Origin: an uncultured Saprospiraceae bacterium
GTDB lineage: Bacteria > Bacteroidota > Bacteroidia > Chitinophagales > Saprospiraceae
Direction of reading: 5' to 3'
DNA length: 45,753 nt
NCBI GenBank assembly: GCA_937927575.1
Contig: CALBEE010000008.1
Span: forward strand, 1 to 45,753
The notes under the pieces are model-generated. The model saw only the letters and a program-made list of their open reading frames with translations. It searched no databases and was not told the DNA's origin. Below, in pieces: positions 44,201-45,753 of this stretch. Position numbers and translations under genes: made by a program. Within the stretch, counting starts at the first letter, position 1; every line of letters begins with the position of its first letter.

Positions 44201-45753
44201 AGTGTCACTCCATTAGGTAATATGGATGTGATACTCGGAGATGCTCTAAGTGAAGATGTAAGATATTTTGATCCATCGGTTATATTGGATTGGCAAAATT
44301 ATCCGCATCCTTCGCAAAATTTTGATGGTTTTAGAGTGTTTCGAGATGGTATAGAAGTAGGTGATGTAAGTGACGACCAAGAAGTATTTAGACATTTGAC
44401 ACCACCTGGATCAACGGCTAATTACCAAGTAAAAGCTTTCAGAATATTAGATGGTATTGTTTACGAATCTGAGCCTTATCCAAGTACCCCAATCTCCATT
44501 ACTTCCAATACACTTTGGGCACCTAATCTTGGATTAGTGGATGGTCGAAACATTGAACTTAATGTATTAGACCTTCCTAGTGGTGGGGTATTGAGTGGTG
44601 GCACTCAGGAGTTTTATACTGAAGCTACTTATGAAGGAGTATTCATCGAACGAAAAATTCAAGGAACTGATGACAGTACCTATGTATACCTTGATGAATT
44701 TAAGAAGTCTTACATCATCAATATTGTAGAATCTGGAGATGGAGGAATCAATCCATTATATAGAGATACTTATGGAGTGCCCTCTGCGCAATATACTTAT
44801 AGACTCAGTACATACTTGACATTAGATAGTGTGGTGCATACGGAAAGTAGTTTGGTAGATATTACTTGTCCGGCTATCGAAGGTCCTAGCAATATTTTGG
44901 CCAATAGCGAAGAAGGAAAAGTTGGGCTGACATGGACCAGTAACCAAGCCAATTCTATAGGTTCATTATCCCTCGGCTATATTAATTATGAAGGTTACGA
45001 ATTGACTAGAACTCCTGATAATGGCGAGCCAGAAGAATTGATCGCCACTTTGCCAGGAAATGAAACGAATTACAATGATTTTATTAGTAATCCCGTGTAC
45101 GATATATTCTTTGATGCATATAATAATATTAACTACGATTATACTCTCAAAGCATTTCTAGATATAGAGGGTACTCGATATTATGCACCGTCGATAAGTG
45201 TAACCGCTATGCCTACGCCAGGTAGTATTGATGAGCCATTGCCTTTTGATTTTGTAGCAAGTCAAGATCTCCCTAATCACATCAAACTTTGTTGGGATTG
45301 GACGGCCACAAAGCAAAGCGAATTTGTAATATTTAGAGACAGTACATTGGTAGCTATTCTTCCTAATACCGCAAGATCATTTTACGATTATGATGTGACT
45401 CCAGGAGTCATTACTCCATATACGATCCAATCTCGTTTTCAGGGGATCTTCTCTCAAGAAGTGAGAGCAGAAGGCTTGATACCTTCATTTGCTACGATAT
45501 CTGGTAGAGTATATAATTCTATCACAGGAGAAGGCTTAGAAGGAGTCAATATAGATTATAGCAGTCAGAGCGGAACATTTAATATCAATGGAGATTCTGA
45601 ATTTTTAGAAGAAGGATATTTTAAAGATGCGACACAAACTGATGCGACAGGAAGATATATTTTTGAAGGCGTGCCTAATCTCAATGGACTTTCACTATCA
45701 GTAGATGCGACTCGTATCAATACTGATTTTAATCCGACTGAAGGACTTACTTC
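38300..45753 (+). CDS. Giant multidomain LamG/Ig-like/PPC-like surface protein (runs off the right edge)
   Basis: The plus-strand frame is open from ATG 38300 to the window edge, giving 2484 complete codons and no stop. A signal peptide (IYTLIVVLATFTLF, ending STQAQ) comes first. Four LamG/concanavalin-like domains lie at about 25-197, 270-430, 572-733 and 887-1063, each with a strand like LNFDGVDDYMTI, a QWYHV- or GWTHVA-type core, and an end like MDEVRVWK. Ig-like domains (YQWQKDGDD, YQWYKDGIA, YQWRKDS; about 485-563, 810-882, 1147-1222) lie between or after them. Two prepeptidase-C-terminal-like domains follow (DSDLDLFLID, SADLDLFLLD; 1230-1490), then fibronectin-III-like units with two carboxypeptidase-regulatory-like domains (VISGKVLTQQG at 1774; ISGRVYNS near 2400). 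An adhesive, glycan-binding role is inferred. The C-terminus, probably with a sorting domain, is outside the window. Confidence 0.92.
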   Translation, partial: MKSLIYTLIVVLATFTLFTSSTQAQVYGESLDFATNGSSFVQFSGDNDFGKVSNFQGEFTFEAWVLSEGSKTWSRVFDFGDSTNDFIIFSTKSDNGECEFSYRTGGGARPLVKGGVFPTGWTHVACTLDSGGQATIYLNGEIAGTTDWNRSINDIYGTTKSYLGKSQYAHDPYFEGKMDEVRVWKEARTQTEIQEWMNCELTGNNENLIGYFKMNQGLSTGPSTSDNFINNFGNLSNQSGILHNFPLVGDNGNWVNETPMASTSESHNCIEFDDADGIKIITESNFDYTEAHTFEAWINPNKNNGSRIITIKANDALTDYPFYMDYIGTTLFWGQRSSSFHNWAVAYNALELGEWQHVAGVTYENNGGITNEIYVNGELKGQAFFANQELTQNNSPVTIGWVQQNYRFNGKMSNIRYWNKRKIASELFQNMSTQYLPGTDGLVAQFNTYDTDNGLLTDNIGSNIALNIRTPDLSNDPCFVQFKEQPEDQELSISGGDMITFTAQIENCGANLISYQWQKDGDDIMGEVSPSYTINTATIADLGEYTLVVTACGNSYTSRKARLSTLNPGTQLSFDGKDDHMTFTETTSAGETAYTIETWVRFNSPPTNQNIIVLSNGEGPESYYTHQLRVNPDGYAEHSTLDIGAGNNTKTVSHPEKLVANKWYHMRATTVEGGDMTISINGVVSDETLPFISIADGDIYHVGHPSCGHSWFDGEMDELRIWNIDADTYNDPELLSEPANLKHYFNFNKGVANADNSVLSHDLIDPFSLPTNIATLSNFNFIGDHSNWITCGPFESNELDNTLFDFTKFIGEEAIQSVYPAGLTGNETYQWYKDGIAIPNATNNQLNLEDLKPSDAGNYNVIMQRPNACPAISNESNLLVYGSGEVLNFDGVDDYMTIDVTDYVDIDLLNVQRTISLWVKLEGEVGLQNIIQGTDASGPSSTVTNQIYTDADGYLSFYESNTGSLNGQYFKSDFQLSADQWYHVSLIMETNDGIFELYVNGVLLEDNFPFTPPWSGLTQYFVGAKGITSINGVNTILNPLQGEIDEFRIFNYRMDPEVIDATKNFEWYSDEAMNCGCQGPAPVNHPKHYIKFNQGLANGDNTSPGVVNVPDFTSSTEFNYNTVQLHNFDLQGPISNWSDCSPIKVPEIIVYPDVNFPYAGQDMVIKAETNTDTSLVDYQWRKDSVNIVGANSSVLVLPNFSIQDSGYYDVIVSDYCDPQFVDTLGVSSPETFCFETFEITDINYPTQTIYTGCTDQTDESCGDDGFFITGGYCDTDNSYPGKEGVFRLTLIESQVISLSLTDFDSDLDLFLIDGSDCNIDQCYGSSINDGLQSEHIAVAVPAGVHYIIVETKADPFGASTFTIEIEQFDSKCYNAEPITCGNTVSGNTENGTPFVIAPCGLSGYTGNEKIYAITVDTSSTISALMNNMSADLDLFLLDSLCTDITCLAQSTNGPDEAEQIIQGVEAGTYYLVVDGVDGVEGTFDLTVDCKEYFEVSVDDNDAYIDLDWAIDKNLCVPQDTGVIIRILTTPSTILYEEEFTTAALTPDIIQGTYRHYVGTNHTRLYKLRVYNRLSNKIICDILREGSTTAYQKPDIVNISDHTDPDSIRVTWRNLSKLSDHYRVYRDGQLIKNLTDGYTEDSLLISMVDIHDINDANSIQQDRGYEYCIEAFSLELNQAYADTCATGSTFDINLQATDLAHENKVVLNWSNLMPFCDMIKVERNEIFLATLSNSETSYSDTAPIYGLPSDYSITLLVGSEEIMEVYDIGSVNPHGVISGKVLTQQGDYPIANANVILSKETGSSTEVMASTITDFKGEYRFEDIVYGLSQDFTVTVNKTGSTFDPDERVVTLNEAFFDISDVNFFDILPVTVMEDETLVDNFNSTIHEMEDYVSLDWSYTYDAADTIFFNLYRNGKLVLDTTDALGTVDSFDDFSGVPDSTYQYILQVHKADGSNIVTQQWTNSLTYPSVTPLGNMDVILGDALSEDVRYFDPSVILDWQNYPHPSQNFDGFRVFRDGIEVGDVSDDQEVFRHLTPPGSTANYQVKAFRILDGIVYESEPYPSTPISITSNTLWAPNLGLVDGRNIELNVLDLPSGGVLSGGTQEFYTEATYEGVFIERKIQGTDDSTYVYLDEFKKSYIINIVESGDGGINPLYRDTYGVPSAQYTYRLSTYLTLDSVVHTESSLVDITCPAIEGPSNILANSEEGKVGLTWTSNQANSIGSLSLGYINYEGYELTRTPDNGEPEELIATLPGNETNYNDFISNPVYDIFFDAYNNINYDYTLKAFLDIEGTRYYAPSISVTAMPTPGSIDEPLPFDFVASQDLPNHIKLCWDWTATKQSEFVIFRDSTLVAILPNTARSFYDYDVTPGVITPYTIQSRFQGIFSQEVRAEGLIPSFATISGRVYNSITGEGLEGVNIDYSSQSGTFNINGDSEFLEEGYFKDATQTDATGRYIFEGVPNLNGLSLSVDATRINTDFNPTEGLT

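Overview
The window looks like a piece of a Bacteroidota chromosome, most likely a marine Saprospirales-type member (taxon inferred). Several proteins carry C-terminal type IX secretion (T9SS) sorting domains of both type A and type B. There is a hybrid two-component regulator of the propeller/Y_Y_Y/HisKA/REC/AraC kind. The DNA is AT-rich, and a few promoters resemble the Bacteroidota -7 element TAnnTTTG. No rRNA, tRNA, CRISPR array or prophage was seen.

Layout. (1) 1-7332, minus strand: the N-terminal part of an MFS transporter; a tight metF / polyprenyl synthase / PLP-dependent deaminase operon; a small exported protein with a carboxypeptidase-regulatory-like domain; and lon. (2) 7333-7822: the divergent lon/guaB spacer, holding a 69-bp tandem repeat with hairpin potential. 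(3) 7829-9310: guaB, perhaps with a leaderless or near-leaderless transcript. (4) 9478-18947: an exported-protein region with a choice-of-anchor-B beta-propeller protein, a large T9SS type A protein, a 78-aa HTH protein, two Cys-rich T9SS type A paralogues, and a T9SS type B protein wedged between the paralogues. (5) 18948-20017: about 1 kb without a convincing gene, holding a strong hairpin and a GC-richer island. (6) 20018-23209: fabF-rnc-DUF457 membrane protein, translationally coupled. (7) 23362-23811: an N-terminally truncated beta-barrel-like remnant. (8) 23851-30530: a TetR-TolC-MFP-RND efflux operon with a perfect palindrome in front of tetR. (9) 30541-32048: a REP-associated tyrosine transposase (RAYT) flanked on both sides by about 139-bp double-palindrome repeats. 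(10) 32052-33701: a class C beta-lactamase-fold serine hydrolase. (11) 33833-45753: a hybrid two-component regulator diverging from a stand-alone LytTR regulator, which is followed 32 bp later by a giant LamG/Ig/PPC-like surface protein that runs off the window.

How the parts may work together. Regions 1, 3 and 6 are housekeeping (one-carbon metabolism, isoprenoids, proteolysis, purine and fatty-acid synthesis, RNA processing). Region 8 is a self-contained, probably TetR-autoregulated efflux system. The least ordinary parts are the HTH plus paired Cys-rich T9SS protein cassette, the RAYT with its repeat family, and the HTCS/LytTR/giant-surface-protein locus. In the last of these, the divergent spacer holds direct repeats in a 9-12-9 arrangement, the geometry known for LytTR binding sites.
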